Assembly: GCA_050749785.1 (NCBI GenBank)
Contig: JBOGSA010000008.1
Coordinates: 1 to 22,848, forward strand
Direction of reading: 5' to 3'
DNA length: 22,848 bases
From: JAGWGI01 sp050749785
GTDB lineage: Archaea > Micrarchaeota > Micrarchaeia > Micrarchaeales > CABMGC01
Within the stretch, counting starts at the first letter, position 1. Each line of letters begins with the position of its first letter. Shown here piece after piece: positions 22,154-22,848 of this stretch. The translations under genes were made by a program, and so were the position numbers. The notes beneath the pieces are model-generated. The model was not told where the DNA came from. It saw only the letters and a program-made list of their open reading frames with translations, and made no database searches.

Positions 22154-22627
22154 TCAGTTTACCATTACTTGTATGCTCTGTGAACTAAGCAGGCTGCCTT
22201 TATAATATAAGCTTAAGGTAACATTGTAGCCAACCGATGAAGTAACTCCAGCAGGCTTCTTGCCAAATATCACGAATGGCGGAGAAGTAAACGGCTCAAC
22301 CCCTATGAGCGGCGATGAATTTATTGTAGTTACGCGAGTGCCGTTGAAATAAACAGCATAAACATTCGTCTGGTTTGAAGAGTTGAAAACGACATTGAAT
22401 ATAGTATTATTAGCGTTTTGAACGTTTTGTAGCTTAAACGTTATCGGATTAGATTGCGCCGAATTTTGCCCGCTCTGTACCGGAATAGAACTTTGAGATA
22501 CAGAAAGTTGTGCAGTAGGTGTGGGTGTACCAGTATGTATTGTTCCTGAAAGCCACAGGCCTACTATGGCCACTATAGCAATAACAACTACCACTATCCC
22601 TATTCCTCCACCTCTTTTCCTTCTCAT
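22154..22627 (-). CDS. Small membrane-anchored secreted protein, Ig-like
   Basis: 157 residues. A basic start (MRRKRGGG) and one hydrophobic helix (about 9-27) form an uncleaved signal anchor, followed by a Thr/Pro/Ser-rich stalk and an extracellular all-beta domain: ITFKLQNVQNANNTIFNVVF, then AVYFNGTRVT, and GYNVTLSLYYKGSLLSSQSI at the end, the strand pattern of CARDB/Ig-like domains. Several NxS/T sites. No enzymatic motif. It may be an element gene or the resumption of host sequence; its stalk-plus-domain design resembles the host surface proteins at the other end of the window. Confidence 0.7.
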   Translation of the reverse strand: MRRKRGGGIGIVVVVIAIVAIVGLWLSGTIHTGTPTPTAQLSVSQSSIPVQSGQNSAQSNPITFKLQNVQNANNTIFNVVFNSSNQTNVYAVYFNGTRVTTINSSPLIGVEPFTSPPFVIFGKKPAGVTSSVGYNVTLSLYYKGSLLSSQSIQVMVN

Positions 22628-22735
22628 AATATATCCTTGTACTATTGGGGCATAACATTATTTTAGTCTTTGCCCCTTTTCTTATTACCTAACTTCGCCA
22701 TTTCCTCAAATCTTTAACCAGACTATTTTTAGGCG

Positions 22736-22787
22736 CCAGTGGCGATGTTTTCATAGATAAACATGAAAAACATCACTACGCCACTGG
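22736..22787 (+). repeat. Long imperfect inverted repeat around a start codon
   Basis: Outer arms CCAGTGGCG (22736-22744) and CGCCACTGG (22779-22787) are perfect. Inner arms ATGTTTTCAT (22745-22754) and ATGAAAAACAT (22763-22773) pair with one extra A. The loop is AGATAAAC, with CACTA unpaired on the right side. The ATG at 22763 lies in the right inner arm. Confidence 0.8.
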
Positions 22788-22848
22788 GTGGTATTTGTAT
22801 AGTAGACAAGATAGAAAACGATTTCGGTCTGATCTCCAAACTCTTCGA
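22763..22848 (+). CDS. Start of an ORF running off the window (possible gene)
   Basis: From ATG 22763 the frame is open for 28 codons to the window end: MKNITTPLGGICIVDKIEND then FGLISKLF. Composition is normal for a protein, but the fragment is too short to name. No clear Shine-Dalgarno sequence; the start codon lies in the inverted repeat, so initiation could be controlled by a bound repressor or by the hairpin. Confidence 0.4.
   Translation, partial: MKNITTPLGGICIVDKIENDFGLISKLF

Overview
The window reads as archaeal. Evidence: an RNA polymerase operon with split large subunits (rpoH, rpoB'', rpoB', rpoA', rpoA''), an Lsm/Sm protein, SRP54, an Rpp21-type RNase P subunit, archaeal D-aminoacyl-tRNA deacylase, a DRG GTPase, intron-bearing tRNA, A-box promoters about 26 bp upstream of start codons (many leaderless), and class III (pilin-like) secretion signals. 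Compact gene packing, ATA as a common Ile codon and several Thr/Ser-linker surface proteins suggest a small-genome DPANN lineage of the Micrarchaeota/ARMAN type. That placement is inference; no search was run.

Layout. 1-4124: a truncated pilin-signal surface protein on the minus strand, divergent from dtdA, which overlaps a large secreted, membrane-anchored repeat protein. 4165-5415: a DJ-1/PfpI-like protein without its nucleophile Cys, an RNase P Rpp21 gene divergent from a DUF3850/ASCH-like gene, and a tRNA-Ile with anticodon TAT and a 13-nt intron. 5480-8675: SRP54, a possible 30-residue very basic ORF, a DRG GTPase and an unrecognised winged-helix-like protein. 8672-10896 (minus): cysS behind a membrane-anchored secreted protein. 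11081-18502: the RNA polymerase operon followed by lsm. 18582-18653: tRNA-Ala(GGC).

From 18617 onward the character changes. A tyrosine-recombinase ORF runs in frame out of the tRNA-Ala gene and has no start codon of its own downstream of it. This is what the C-terminal part of a recombinase gene split by integration (SSV-type intC) would look like. It is followed by a Type II restriction-modification cassette (beta-class methyltransferase, PmeII-like endonuclease, 58-residue zinc-ribbon protein), a winged-helix protein with two C-terminal membrane helices, a small membrane-anchored secreted protein, and a new ORF whose start codon sits inside a long inverted repeat. This part is visibly more AT-rich. 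I interpret it as the left end of an integrated element whose other end lies beyond the window.

No stretch longer than about 300 bases lacks a gene. No rRNA, CRISPR array or insertion sequence was seen.
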